The translations under genes were made by a program, and so were the position numbers. The notes under the pieces are model-generated. The model was not told where the DNA came from. It worked only from the letters and a program-made list of their open reading frames with translations, and did no database searches. Of a stretch of DNA of 64,000 nucleotides, positions 47,332-57,985 are shown piece by piece. The stretch covers positions 50,416,001 through 50,480,000 of the forward strand of contig CM065378.1 in NCBI GenBank assembly GCA_033060915.1, written 5' to 3'. Source of the stretch: Euryodendron excelsum. Lineage: Eukaryota > Streptophyta > Magnoliopsida > Ericales > Pentaphylacaceae. Numbering within the stretch: the first letter of the stretch is position 1; the number at the start of each line of letters is the position of its first letter.

Positions 47332-48329
47332 TATTAGAATAAAGCATAAATAGAGAGAGAGAGAAAAAGAAGAAGAAGAAGAAGAAGAAAAAAGAATAGA
47401 AATTTTGTATCATAATGCATTATGAAGTAGTGAAGTTACATTGAGAGATAGCCTTTATAGATAGGCCCAGAAGGAGTGTTGCACTAAGGAATAGCAAAAA
47501 AAAAACAAAAAAAAGGAAACTATAGAAAAGAAGAAAACTACCTAATAAATATTCTTACATAATAGAAGAAGAGAAGAGAATCATCACCATCTCAATGCAA
47601 TAATAAATATCTAACCCCCATGAAAACAATGCGGGAGAAAAAAACCTGAGCAGCTTGTATCTTGGCTATCTGCATGCAGGGTGTCCAACATGGAAGTTTA
47701 TGCTTCTGCTCATTTGGTTGATCGCCTGTCAGTAGCCTCTGTTTAACACTCATCCTACTTTAGAGGTGTATTTTCGTTATCTTACATAATGAATGTCGTG
47801 GTGGTGGGTTGGGTGGGGTGCCTCAGTCTACCTCAAAATCGATGAGTGTTATTTTTCGTCTATATATCCAGCTGCTTGATTTGTACTAATTGAGGCCTTC
47901 ACATCCTTTTTCATGACAGTTGTGTAACACGTGTCGCCTCTACTCTCCAGCAAAAAGCCACAAATATTGACCTGCACATACATTTGTTTGTACGTTAAAA
48001 AAAAATCTGTATGATTATGCAATCTTTCCTTTTTCATTGTCTTTATTTTATTACTTACATATATGGCAGATCTCTACATACAGTAACAGTTGTTGCAAGT
48101 TTTAATAAGGCACAGTGATCTTGTGCTTAATGTAAACCAAGGCCAAAAAGTCATGCTTGATCGATCCTTGCATGACTGCACTCATCAACTCTCTATGTAT
48201 GTTGTAATATTAATTGTCAGAAATCTGCAGTAACATCATCCATGTAAGTGGGTTATATATTCAAAGATATTTTAAATCAAACTATTTTCAATTTTTTCTT
48301 TTTTTCATTTAAGGCCTTAAATGAGAAGG

Positions 48330-48430
48330 AAAAAGCACAATGAAGAGAAGAAGAATTCGCCACAATATATAGGAGGCTGATGCAAGGCAAGTCATCGTTG
48401 GCCAAAATGAACTCTCAATTCGTTTCCTAT
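48330..48430 (-). pseudogene. Decayed MIR169-like copy
   Basis: At 48384-48404, on the minus strand, GGCCAACGATGACTTGCC matches 17 of 18 bases of the core of miR169 (AGCCAAGGATGACTTGCC) except for two positions near its start. The flank 'gaactctcaattcg' resembles 'aaactctctacctttt' beside the intact copy, and 'gagaagaagaattcgcca' resembles 'ggagaagaagagagacca' on the other side. The star arm is missing between these, so no full hairpin can form. This looks like an older tandem copy of the MIR169 precursor that lost one arm. Confidence 0.6.
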
Positions 48431-48544
48431 GGATGCTAATTATAAATGAGTTTTCCTACCCTGGCTTGTACAATATTCTTCTTCTTTTGCGTGTGCTGCC
48501 AAGGTTCTGCCATTTAGGCCTTACCGGAGAAGAAGAGAGACCAA

Positions 48545-48565
48545 TGTAGCCAAGGACAACTTGCC
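48545..48565 (-). ncRNA. miR169 star strand
   Basis: The 21-base segment on the 3' arm, read from 48565 to 48545, opposite the mature strand. It carries the TTGTCC variant of the duplex that is characteristic of miR169 star sequences. Confidence 0.85.
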
Positions 48566-48633
48566 AGAGTGGAAGTAGTACCTATATATGCCTCCTGCAG
48601 TACTACTGGTGCCTGCCGTACTACTGGTGCCTG

Positions 48634-48654
48634 CCGGCAAGTCATCCTTGGCTG
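48634..48654 (-). ncRNA. miR169: Mature miR169
   Basis: The 21-base segment on the 5' arm, read from 48654 to 48634. It agrees with the miR169b/c sequence as I recall it at every position. The 5' base is C. Confidence 0.92.
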
Positions 48655-48754
48655 CACCAAACTCTCTACCTTTTCGTGCAAGGCCTTCTGGCGATTGAAG
48701 GGCTCTTCATCCATTTTCTTGATTTCTATGATCTGCGCTGCATTCAGGACTAGA

Positions 48755-48779
48755 TAAATAGATATATATATATATATAG
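48755..48779 (-). promoter_or_regulatory. Possible TATA region upstream of MIR169
   Basis: On the minus strand CTATATATATATATATC, about 105 bases upstream of the mature segment, could act as a TATA box. It is also a plain (TA)n microsatellite, so the assignment is weak. Confidence 0.3.
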
Positions 48780-48879
48780 GCAGGGTTGAGGTTCCTCCAT
48801 GCTTAGTGATCATAAATATTCCCACTATATATATACATATATAAGGTTAAGTCGGGGCATCAATGGAAATTCTAAATGG

Positions 48880-50499
48880 GGCAAGTGATCATAAGGGCCT
48901 GCCAAAGGCCATGTCCTAAAAGTGCAAAGAACCCCGAAAGACAGCAAACATGTTCTCCATCGTGTCCTCTAAAAACTTATCTCAGTTGGCATAGAAATGT
49001 GGGTCCCTGCAAAAGATTTTTAGGTCCTTCGGTCCCCCTAAGAGAGTAAAAGAGTAAAAGGGGGTCTACAAATATCCGATTGGTCTATGTGGGGAATGGA
49101 ATCTTAATAGATTATTGGTTCCCAAGCATGCCCCATGCGTGTAACAGGTGCTTGTCTGGACCGAAATCTGGCCTCCTTGATTAATTGGATGGCATGAAAT
49201 AATCAATAATAAATAAACAAACTAACAAACACTAGAGAACCTTATTATTATTATTATTATTACTATTTTATTATTATTCTTTCTGTTATTAGTGATAAAT
49301 AATAAATAAACTAACTATCAAGGGAGAGACCATCAGAGCTCTTCTTTTCTTTTCTTTATTTTTATATTTTTCTAAGTAGATTGAATTACATTAGTTACAA
49401 TAGGTGAGTTTCAAGCTGAAGTTCTTTGAAGAGTAATGGCAATTCTTACCTTACTTGTTATACCTAGACTCAAGGACGAGATAAACATTAATAAATGCAT
49501 ATAAGATCCATTCACTTACGTCTAATAGTAAAAACACTAGAATAAATACACGTTCAAAAGTTGTATCAGTTGTTTTCTTTTTGAAGCACCCAACCTTAGG
49601 CCTACCAATTATTAGTGATGGATTTGTTACTGATGTTAGTGTCCGTAATTAATTACTTTCAAATGACTATGATCATTATAATTACTATTATTTGTCAAAA
49701 ATGCAATATGGTGATATTAGGTTGAGAAAATCACGGTAGGATTATCCATCATACCATTATGGAAGTAGAACATTTCTTCTTCTTTTTTTTTTTTTTTTTA
49801 GCTTTACAATTGAGTTTTTCAATTTTTCAGACCTTCGAATTTCTATTCTACAAAAGAGTTGCCCTTTGCATCCATGCTTCATGGCTTCTTCATTTTTATT
49901 TCTTTCTTTCTTTAAAATCTTTATTCATCTACATACCAGAATAATGTATCAGAAGTTACCCCCATATCCTTCCTCGCTTTACACAGAATTTATCTTGGTC
50001 AAGTGGGTGTTAGTTTAGCACACTAAAACTATCATTTCTAGTCCAATAATTTCAGATAAGATCTTGTTACCAACTCCTGTTTTATTTTACTTAATTTTAT
50101 TTCCTTGTCTGGTCTCCTTCACTTCCCAAAGGTCTTGCCAACCTTATCATTATGGTTCTCTTAATAATTTTAATTTTTTTTAAACTTCTTCTGTGAACAT
50201 TTATGTTTTGTTTACCCTTCTTAATTTTGTTTTTTTGTTTTGGATTTTATTTTTAAAAAAATAATAAAAATGATGACAATCTAATTCAAAATAAAAATGA
50301 TGACAAGGAAAATAAGAAAAAGAAGATGTAACTTGATCTGAGATAGAGGTGGGAGGGTGACTAGCTGGACCCAGAGACAGCAGCATAGGCCGGCTGTGTG
50401 CTACTTCAAATTGGAGATGGGAAATAGCTGTCCTATATATAGCGGTTGAATGACTGGATCCATAAAAGTGGTTTTCGTTAATTTGGCCTTTTGTTACAG

Positions 50500-50500
<1 letters not shown>
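48880..50500. other. Intergenic, no gene seen
   Basis: AT-rich non-coding DNA. It contains an (ATT)n tract (49245-49262), a run of T (49782-49799) and short A/T-rich words. 48880-49150 is somewhat richer in G/C but has no open frame of note. This is upstream of MIR169 on the minus strand and may hold its promoter. Confidence 0.4.

Positions 50501-50533
<33 letters not shown>
50501..50533. repeat. (GA)n microsatellite
   Basis: About 15 GA units. The surrounding small frames on both strands are produced by this tract. Confidence 0.9.
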
Positions 50534-50534
<1 letters not shown>

Positions 50535-53500
50535 ATCTTTTAATTTTATGATGATTGAGTCATTGACGATGAGGCTGCTGGGCGGTGCCTCCTGCTGCTG
50601 CTGCCTGTATCCTTTCTTTCTTCCACCTCTTTTGTCGAGAGGGTATCCTCTACCCCATCGATCTGCTTTATATGATCACTTTGTTTTTCTGTTTTTTTAA
50701 ATTCTATAAAGAGGTGAGAACACTCCTTTGTGGCGGTGGGACTCTCTCATCCTGCCTTTCTTTTTTTTTTTTTTTTGGGGTTAATTATAATATTCAATCT
50801 TATATTTTATACCAAATCTTATTTTAAGACTTTTATTTTAAATTGTTACAATTAAGTTTTTTTATTTATAATTTGTTGCAAATTTAATATTTTATTAATT
50901 TTTATTTAGGAAATGAAAAAAAAAATTTGTAGCAACAAGCAAGTGTTACGTGAGTTTTTTCAAGGGATAAAGATATAAATTTAACTATTTTTTACCTGGA
51001 GGCTCACAGGTATCCGACGTGAGTCCAATTGAGATTTTTATGTGAAGCTTAATTATATCATATACCACAAAGTTAATTATGTTAGGAGAAATTTTGGAGA
51101 AACCTGTGATTGGTAAAATAAAGTTGGTGTGGTGCTTCTAAAGCACTGGATAATTTTTTTATGTAGCCATTCTTTTATTTATCCACCGGTTGTCAGTATG
51201 AGTACGCGGTCTTCACGTTACGCGTGCCAAATTTTGAGGACAATTTATGTATAAAGATGAAGTGCAGTGATAAATAAAATTATATTCAAGATTTCCAATG
51301 ATGGATCAACACATCCACAAGTTGGGATTTTTATGGTAAATTTATATGTAAATGGTTCCTAGCTAGCTAATTCGCTTCAAGTATAAATTTAGAAGTGTGC
51401 AAATCAAGCAAGACATTGCAAGATCGCTCAAATCAACCGATTAACAACCTATGCATGCATGCGAAAACCAGGGCCCTGGCAAAAACCCACCCATCACTGA
51501 CCGTAGAGAAAAATTATAGTGCCGATATTCACTCTCTTCTCTATACAAGCCAATCCTCTTTGAAACTCATTAGAATATCTGCAAGTCTTCTATTTATAGA
51601 AAAACTCCAGAAATTTTAATCCTTGTATAATTAAGAAGACCCTACACAGGTTGAAGACCATAGTGGTTCCAAGCCTCACAACCCAATTCAAACACTTGTA
51701 TAAAACCAATTACTGGATGGGCTCACAAAATACAAGACATGCACCCAATAATCTCCACTTTGATTTGAATTGTACAAGCCATTTTAAAGATAACCAATGT
51801 GAATTTCTTGGTCATTATCAAATCACCACACCCTACACATTGGGGGTTATTTGTTCACATTTTTTTTCTTTTTTACCACAAGTAGGTTATCTGATTTTTC
51901 TTCAAATCCCAAAGGGTAAAGTCTAATTATACTTGTTTTTATCTATGAAAGTTATATTTATGAATAATACTTAGACATGTTGTTTGATAAGATTAAACAT
52001 TAAATACTTAAAATTTTAACTATTGAATTTCTTTGTTAAGAATATAATGAAAATTTGAAAACCGCTCTTCTCTAAGTGTATTTAGTATTCAATAATGGAT
52101 AAAGTATATCTACTTTAAAATAAAATTAATTTTTTACTTAATTTTCAGAATTAAGTAGTAGGCAGTTATTCAATATTAAATGTACTTAATTACAATGTCA
52201 CTCAATAAAGTCGGTTTCAAACACCAAATAAATCTGCTAAAGATAATTTTATAGGTATATTGAATAATAAAAGACTAGTTAAAACCAAATAAGGAATTAT
52301 GATAAATAAATCTAAAGAAAAAAAATTAAATGGGTTTAGGGATAATTTCTTGGATGAGTAAACAAAGATGACAAAATTTAAAACACTTCTAATAAAAAGG
52401 TCGAAACTAAGTGTATGTGTATTCTTGATTCTTTTATATCAAAATTTTGTGATTAGTAGTGATAATCATTATCCTTAGTTATAAATTTTTTACTTTAAAA
52501 AAATCACTAATTATATATGAGACATAAAATAATGAAATCATGCAAAAGTGTATTATGTGAGGGGTAATGAAGAAATTACTGTATATTTTTACAATAATAT
52601 GTGATTATATTTATTTATTTATTATAAATTTTTTCATATCTATGTAATTATTTATTAAACTTGGTTACATATTATAGGATTTAAACGTGAAAAAATATAT
52701 AAAGCTTTTTTTTTCTCCAATTATTACTCTTACAAATGATATGGGCATAAATTTGTTACCTGGTCTCGGTATAAAAAAGGGTATCTTGTGATCTTTTGGA
52801 TAGTTGCCAGATTAAACGGGATATTTTTTACTTTTATCCTACTTAAAAAGAGAATTATTTTTACATTTTATTTTATTATTTAATACATGAAAGTGATGGG
52901 ATGTCAGATGCCAAAAGCCGGACTTGTAACCTATTACTTTGACAATTCTGTTTGGTAGAACTCTTTGTTAAACTTTTTGAGTTAGGTTTTTTAAGCCTCT
53001 AAGCTACAAAGTTGATTTTTTTTTTTATTGTTTATTGTTTTTTTTTTGCTTCTTTTTGCTTATAAAAGTAAGAGTATTTGACTTTTTTTTTATTTATAAA
53101 TAAAAAAGGCCAAAATTAAAAAGTTAAAAGTAAACCCTATTAAACGACCGAACTACTCTGCTTAGCATTCCTCTAAAAAGTATTACGTCGGTGGCATAAT
53201 TACATTAGAATTTGTGAAAACTATACTCAATACGCAAACTTGTGCAATTCTGATAATGCGTACTTATTAAACAACCCAAACAAGAAGTGATTGACAATGC
53301 CTCTATCAGAAGAAGTTGAACCTATAGAAATAATGCCGAAGCGTATAAAAAAAAAGTGAACAAAGTAAGAAAATTAATAATCAATGTAACCACCAAAAAA
53401 AATTGAAACAAAAAAGTAACCAATATTGTAGTGCCAGCCCTAGTGGAGCTCTATTGTTCAAAATAAACTAATGGCGGAGGAACCTATACAGCATTACAAT

Positions 53501-53658
53501 TAATATGTGAGCTCTATTATTTTCCTACTTTTGATTTAGGGGCAAATTACAACCAGCCCTAGAATTTTATCATAATTAAATACAAGAGCAATATTATAAT
53601 TTGAAAAATTACATATCCCTCCTTAATTGTTAAACTTGTGCCCACAATAGCTATATGT
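50534..53658. other. AT-rich intergenic region, no gene supported
   Basis: 50560-50760 has a brief G/C-richer stretch with CTGCTGCTGCTG, without a recognisable product. 51400-51830 contains words such as 'ccaataatctccactttgatttg' that recall copia-type LTR sequence, possibly a decayed solo LTR. 52900-53170 has T and A runs and 'ctgtttggtagaac' and 'tattaaacgacc', which may be ends of a MITE. None of these is firm. Confidence 0.35.
51975..52235. mobile_element. Possible hAT-type MITE
   Basis: About 260 bp bounded by TGTTGTTTGATAAG and GGTTTCAAACACCAAAT, which give weak inverted ends, with an AT-rich interior containing 'attcaata' words. No firm target duplication. Confidence 0.3.
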
Positions 53659-53900
53659 CACTACAAGAAAAGAGGTCTTTTGCAATGAACTATTTGTGAC
53701 GGCTACTTATGTCATCGCAAAAACCCTAATAAATGTGACAATAACTTTCCCGACACAAAAAATGGTTTTTGCGTTGGCACTATTTGCGACGGCTATGATG
53801 CCGTCGCTAAAAAAATTAAAAATGACATCGTTTTGGATAGCCAAACGCGACTCCCTTTATTTGCGACAGGATATTTGCAACGGGGGTTGTCGAAGCAAAT
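53659..53900 (+). repeat. CACTA terminal and subterminal repeats
   Basis: CACTACAAG opens the terminal inverted repeat; the 3 bases before it (TGT) would be the target duplication. The GCGACGGC or GTGACGGC words, at least three, are the subterminal binding sites usually recognised by the element's second protein. Confidence 0.8.
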
Positions 53901-53939
53901 GTCCTAAGTAAAACGATGTTGTTTTGGACCTAAACGACG

Positions 53940-54319
53940 TAGTTTCAACCCCAATTTGATTTCCCCCCTTCTGTGCTTCTCTTTCTCTCTAATTCCCAAC
54001 TCTAGCTAGGATTGATCGTGACTGCGCACCCATCCTCTTCCTTCTTCTTTCACGTTAGCTGACAGCGGGAGACAACGCCTGGAAGCTATTGCTGCCGAAA
54101 GCTTCGCCTGGAAGCCCCGCGCTACAGAAAGCCTCCCCCGGAAGCCTCATCAACTGATCAGCCCTCCTTCTTCCCTTTTCCCTCTTCCCTCTTCCTTCAT
54201 AGCCAGCAGCTGCGACTGGAAGCCCTAGCCGCCAAAAGTCCTCACCGACTGGTAACCCTCGTCGACAAATCCTTTGCTTTGGTTGCCCTTGCTGCCGGAA
54301 GTCCTCACCGACTGGTAAG

Positions 54320-54357
<38 letters not shown>

Positions 54358-54420
54358 TCTATATATATATATATATATATGTATATTTATGTTCACCTAT
54401 ATGTAAATATATCTCTAGTA
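53940..54420. other. CACTA 5' region with local duplications and microsatellites
   Basis: GC-richer segment with repeated words CTGGAAGCC, and AAGTCCTCACCGACTGGTAA twice (about 54235 and 54299). (CT)n lies at about 54323-54353 and (TA)n at about 54360-54380. The minus-strand frame (54055-54396) runs through these repeats and is not a gene. Confidence 0.55.
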
Positions 54421-54714
54421 TCTCCTTATAGTTGAGTATAAAGTTGTAAAAGTACTAGATTGAGAAGCTATTTTGGTCACTGGAATGGCCTTATATTGGA
54501 TCTAAATGTTAGCAACATATAGAGGATGCAGCTGCCTAGATAAAAATGTATGCATATAAATTGAATGCTATATGTAGGAAAGTTGCAAACTAATTGTTCA
54601 TGTGTTCCAAAGAAGCACTTGACTACAGTTTGCCTCTCATTGTTGACTTCATAAAATCTTTACATTCTAATCATTGAATACACAAATTCCTTCCCTTTGA
54701 TTGCACACACTTAG

Positions 54715-54981
54715 GCTGGGTTTGTTTCCGGGAATGGAAGAAAGGGTATATAAATCTAATGAGATTAACAGTCTCGGACAACCAGTCTCGAGGCAACTTT
54801 TTCTCAATATGGTCTTCTTTGGTGTTTGGTTGGCATGCAATAACAGATTGGACAAAATGGGTAACATATATTTATTACTGTTTGATCAAGTGTGAAAATT
54901 ATCCCACCCATTGGGATAACTAATTTATTCCCCCTGATTATTTATCCAATTCCGCCCTACTTATGCCATGGAACAAACATG
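54715..54981. mobile_element. MITE, probably hAT-type
   Basis: Begins GCTGGGTTTGTTTCC and ends GGAACAAACATG, giving imperfect inverted ends, and is flanked by CACTTAG (54708-54714 and 54982-54988), with the eighth base A on one side and G on the other. About 267 bp; an 8-bp duplication fits hAT. Small frames over it on both strands are by chance. Confidence 0.65.
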
Positions 54982-54988
54982 CACTTAG

Positions 54989-55903
54989 ATCAGAAGCAAA
55001 TAGAAGAGCTAGAAACAAGATGTATGAACACTAAGCAACATGGAGCCTGAAAAAGGCTTCATATTCATTTATCAGATTCAATAAACACTAAGCAACATGT
55101 ATAGCCACATTAGGTTTCTTTGTTTGCTATATAATATAGTACTTCCGAGCCCCCCATAAATAGGAAAGGTTCTTTAACAATGAAAAGGAAAGGAAAATAA
55201 TTTGGGTGAATAAGATTCATTTATTTTCATCTCCATAAACATCATTAGCAAATAGGCCTTTGAAGTATGAACTTAAGCCCAATTCAACCTTGTACAATGT
55301 AAAGTAACAATTAATTTGTGCAAAAGTACAGTATGTATTTTTCATTATCAAAAAATTTGCAATTTCACTTTCTTACTTTAGAGTAACAATTCATACTTAT
55401 ATATTTTAATTAACTCATGTAGCCATGAGTTAATTAAAATATAAGCATATAACCTTAGACCCGTTCAAGAATTGTCTATGGAGTTTGTGGATTCAACTGC
55501 GACGAGACTGTTTTTGAATTATCCAGTTTCGAATGATTCGGGAATGCATAAATCTATGTAGTAGTTAGTGGCTCTCGGTTTAAATTGTTCTTCTTTGATG
55601 GATATTCAATGTGGCAAACTCTGTGTTCTCTGGGTGCATATGGGATGATGTACAGCAATACACTTCGTCTACGTCGCGTACTTGGAGAACTGCAGGGAGA
55701 TGTTGGCGGATTTTCCTTGAAGGGGGACAAAGCGGTTTGAGTTACTTCCTATTACATAGATTATGCATTCCTGAATGGAATAGGACCACCTACCTATTAG
55801 AGAGGAGTTGTATGGATAAGTTTCACATTGCATGAACATTTATGATCTATATTTTAGGTATGGTGACTTAATTAGTAATGTTTATGTGGACATATACAGA
55901 AAA
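54989..55903 (+). other. CACTA segment before the transposase, no clear gene
   Basis: AT-rich up to about 55450, including an inverted repeat of ATTTTAATTAACTCATG and CATGAGTTAATTAAAAT (about 55404-55441). 55611-55835 is open for 74 codons without a recognisable domain. Confidence 0.4.
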
Positions 55904-56999
55904 ATAGACAAAAGTTGGATTGATTCTGGTGATAGGCTTTTCAGGGAATATGTGGATGGAATAGACCAATTTTTTGTGTTTGCGTATACCGGCAAGGGTG
56001 CAGATTCATTGATTTACTGTCCCTGTAGGCAGTGTGCAAATCGCTACTATTTTTCACGAGACGTTATGCATGAGTATCTTCTCAACAAGGGGATGTTAAG
56101 GAAATATAAGACTTAGAGTAGTCATGAGAAATCATATCCTTCTATTTCTAGTTGCCTTGATAGAGACAGTTGAATGTTGGGGGATTCAAACTTTGCAGTT
56201 GATATGATCGGTATGATAAATGATGCTATTCTGCATGTAGGTGTAAGTTTTGAGAATAATGATGTCCAGATAGGAGGGAATAAAGAAACTGTTAAGTATT
56301 TCAAACTTCTAAAGGATGAGCAGTGTGAATTGTATCCGGAATGTAAGAAATTTAATAAATTATCGTTCATTGTTCAACTCTTGCATTTGAAGGTACTCAA
56401 TCATTGGACGGATAAGTCCATGGATATGTTACTTGAGTTGTTGAGTGAGGTTTTCCTTGAGGGTGTGCAACTTCCTAAGAATTACTATAAAGCTCAAAAG
56501 ATAACTAAAGATCTAGGCTTTGCACGTATGACTTGGGATACATGCCCCAATAGTTGTATGTTGTTCAAGAATGAGCACGCTAATCTTAATCAATATCTCA
56601 TATGTCGTGTTTCTAGATGGAAAGAGAATGCCAATACTTTAGAAAATAGTGGTAAACTGAAGCCTGGAAAATAAATGAGGTACTTTCCTTTGAATTTCCT
56701 TTGAAGCCAAGGCTGCAAAGATTGTTTATGTTGTTCAATACATCTCGGTCGATGAGTGGCATGTAAAGGACTGAACAAATGATGAGACTTTAAGGCATCC
56801 TGCAGACTCTGAGGTGTGGAAAGATTGCGATCGGTGAAACCTAGTCTTTGCTAGTGATAGACGTAATGTGAGGCTTGGGCTTACGTCGGATGGATTCAAC
56901 CCTTTTAGATTGATGAATGTAGTTCATAGTACTTGGCATGTTGTGTTAATTCCATATAATCTACCACCTTGGATGTGTATGAAGCAACCATTTTTTATA
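55904..56999 (+). pseudogene. CACTA TNP2-type transposase, N-terminal part
   Basis: The relic starts with IDKSWIDSGDRLFREYVDGI, the transposase-associated domain, where the usual start MDKSW has ATA in place of ATG (55904-55906). It continues with a zinc-binding stretch CPCRQCANRYYFSRDVMHEY. After in-frame stops at 56114-56116 and 56171-56173 in the same frame, 56174-56674 reads the TNP2 domain: ELYPECKKFNKLSFIVQLLH, NHWTDKSMDMLLELLSEVFL, LPKNYYKAQKITKDLGFARM and PNSCMLFKNEH. Then come FPLKPRLQRLFMLF, LGLTSDGFNPFRLMNVVHST, and VVLIPYNLPPWMCMKQPFFI, where the Pack-MULE is inserted. Multiple stops and shifts. The host-type catalytic triad cannot be judged. Confidence 0.9.
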
Positions 57000-57139
57000 G
57001 GGTAAATTACGCGGACCTTCCTTTAACATTTATGAAAATACAAGGACCTCCCACAACATTTCAATATTACACTGACCTCCCTTGTCAGAGATATGAAGAA
57101 AACGAAACCTAACGGAAGTGCCAAATTACCTTATTAGCC

Positions 57140-57581
57140 TTATACTTCAAATATTTCTTTTACATCTAACAAAATATATATTATAACATTTCTTATTTTC
57201 TTTATTTTTTTCTTCCTTCTTATTTTCTCCCATTTTTTTCCCCATTTGCTGCAACAACGGTGGCAGCGGTGGCTTGGTTTGAAACACCCCTGCTCTCCAC
57301 CACCCCCACAGCCATTCCCCACCATTCACCGTAACTGCACAAGCCACAGCCCCACCACCGTTCCCTGCTGCCGTGCAACCTTCCCTCACCCCTTCGCAGC
57401 GGCCCAGCCCTCCATCCTCCCTTCCCGCCGCCAAACATCCCACCCGCACACCTTCGCCTCTGCCTCCAACCGACATTTGCCCCTACCAAGCATATATATA
57501 CACATATACACACATAAATATACCAGATCTATATTTCTCTCTCTAGACTAAACCCATCATTCAATACTTAACAACTTCACA
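57140..57581 (+). other. 5' flank of captured gene inside Pack-MULE
   Basis: CA/CC-rich sequence with a TATATATACACATATAC stretch near 57494. It may be the captured promoter or 5' leader of the E3 ligase gene. Open frames on both strands (57147-57551) are low-complexity Cys/Gly or Pro/Ser frames without a domain. Confidence 0.45.
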
Positions 57582-57985
57582 ATGGGCAACACAGAGTCAA
57601 AGAAACCCCAACAAGAGCCACCACTGGCAACGACGGAGCCAGAAGCAAAAGCAAGAGCAGGAGCAGAGGAATCGGAAGTCTCAGCCTTCACTTGAGAAAT
57701 ATGCATTGAACCCATGTTATCGAACAAGAAATTCAGGAACAAGGGGCTGTGTTTTCACCCATTTTGCGTAGATTGCGTGACCAAGAATATCCAAGTCAAG
57801 GTTGAAGAAGACCACGTCGCCGACGTCAAACGCCCGGGCTTGAACTGCAAGCAGTTGTTGGATCCTCTCTCTTGCCAATCCTTCGTGCCGCCCCAACTGT
57901 TCGACAAATGGTGCGATGTCCTCTGCGACAAGGCTCTTTTAGGGTTCGAGAGGTGTTACTGCCCTAACGAAATTTTCTGGCGACC
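57582..57985 (+). pseudogene. Captured RBR-type E3 ubiquitin ligase, N-terminal fragment
   Basis: A start codon at 57582 opens MGNTESKKPQQEPP, a charged leader, then FT*EICIEPMLSNKKFRNKG, where the first Cys of the RING1 CxxC is replaced by a stop (TGA, 57693-57695). Next come LCFHPFCVDCVTKNIQVKVE, VKRPGLNCKQLLDPLSC and LFDKWCDVLCDKALLGFERC, the start of RING1 and the linker to the IBR domain of plant RBR (RING-between-RING) ligases. The match ends at CYCPN near 57985; IBR and RING2 are absent. With one base deleted the reading could join the following piece. Both the stop and the loss of the catalytic RING2 mean it is not an active ligase, though it could still produce RNA. Confidence 0.85.

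Larger units (their letters stand above)
45491..47559 (-). mobile_element. Small copia-like LTR element carrying a hAT fragment
   Basis: The outer ends are TGTTAGAATAAAGC (45491) and ATTCTTACA (47559), flanked by TAACA (45486-45490) and TAATA (47560-47564), a duplication with one mismatch. The LTR is repeated: 47332-47559 starts TATTAGAATAAAGC and shares 'atcataatgcattatgaag' with 45560-45590. On the minus strand the 5' LTR is followed by TGGTATCAAAGCC (47319-47331), a primer site for initiator Met tRNA. The interior has no copia proteins; instead it holds a hAT transposase relic on the opposite strand. Confidence 0.7.
45205..48275. repeat. Duplicated locus, copy B
   Basis: The partner of copy A (39255-41370), opened by a copia-like element at 45491-47559. 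The point of insertion is clear because copy A reads GATGTAACAACAGGAGAG where copy B reads AATGTAACA, then the element, then a similar continuation. Copy B runs up to the decayed MIR169-like site at 48384 and the MIR169 hairpin. Confidence 0.75.
48535..48670 (-). ncRNA. MIR169: MIR169 microRNA precursor hairpin
   Basis: On the minus strand the 5' arm holds the mature miR169 sequence (48654 down to 48634, core AGCCAAGGATGACTTGCC, last bases GG as in the miR169b/c form) and the 3' arm holds the known star sequence (48565 down to 48545, core GGCAAGTTGTCCTTGGCT). The two arms pair over about 20 bases with a few mismatches, and the outer flanks (TTGGTG and the region around ACATTGG) extend the stem. 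The loop side has an exact 18-bp duplication (48600-48617 and 48618-48635, GTACTACTGGTGCCTGCC) that partly pairs with TACTACTTCCAC. miR169 guides cleavage or repression of NF-YA transcription factor mRNAs, a role in drought, nitrogen and flowering responses known from other plants. Only the hairpin is seen here; expression is not shown. Confidence 0.93.

Noticed and set aside
54055..54396. 113-codon minus-strand frame rich in Gly, Arg and Glu
   Set aside because: It includes the CT and TA microsatellites (runs of Arg-Glu and Tyr-Ile) and lies in the non-coding CACTA 5' region.
57147..57513. Gly- and Cys-rich frames on the minus strand within the Pack-MULE
   Set aside because: They lie antisense to low-complexity CA/CC-rich sequence and have no domain; the captured gene reads on the plus strand.
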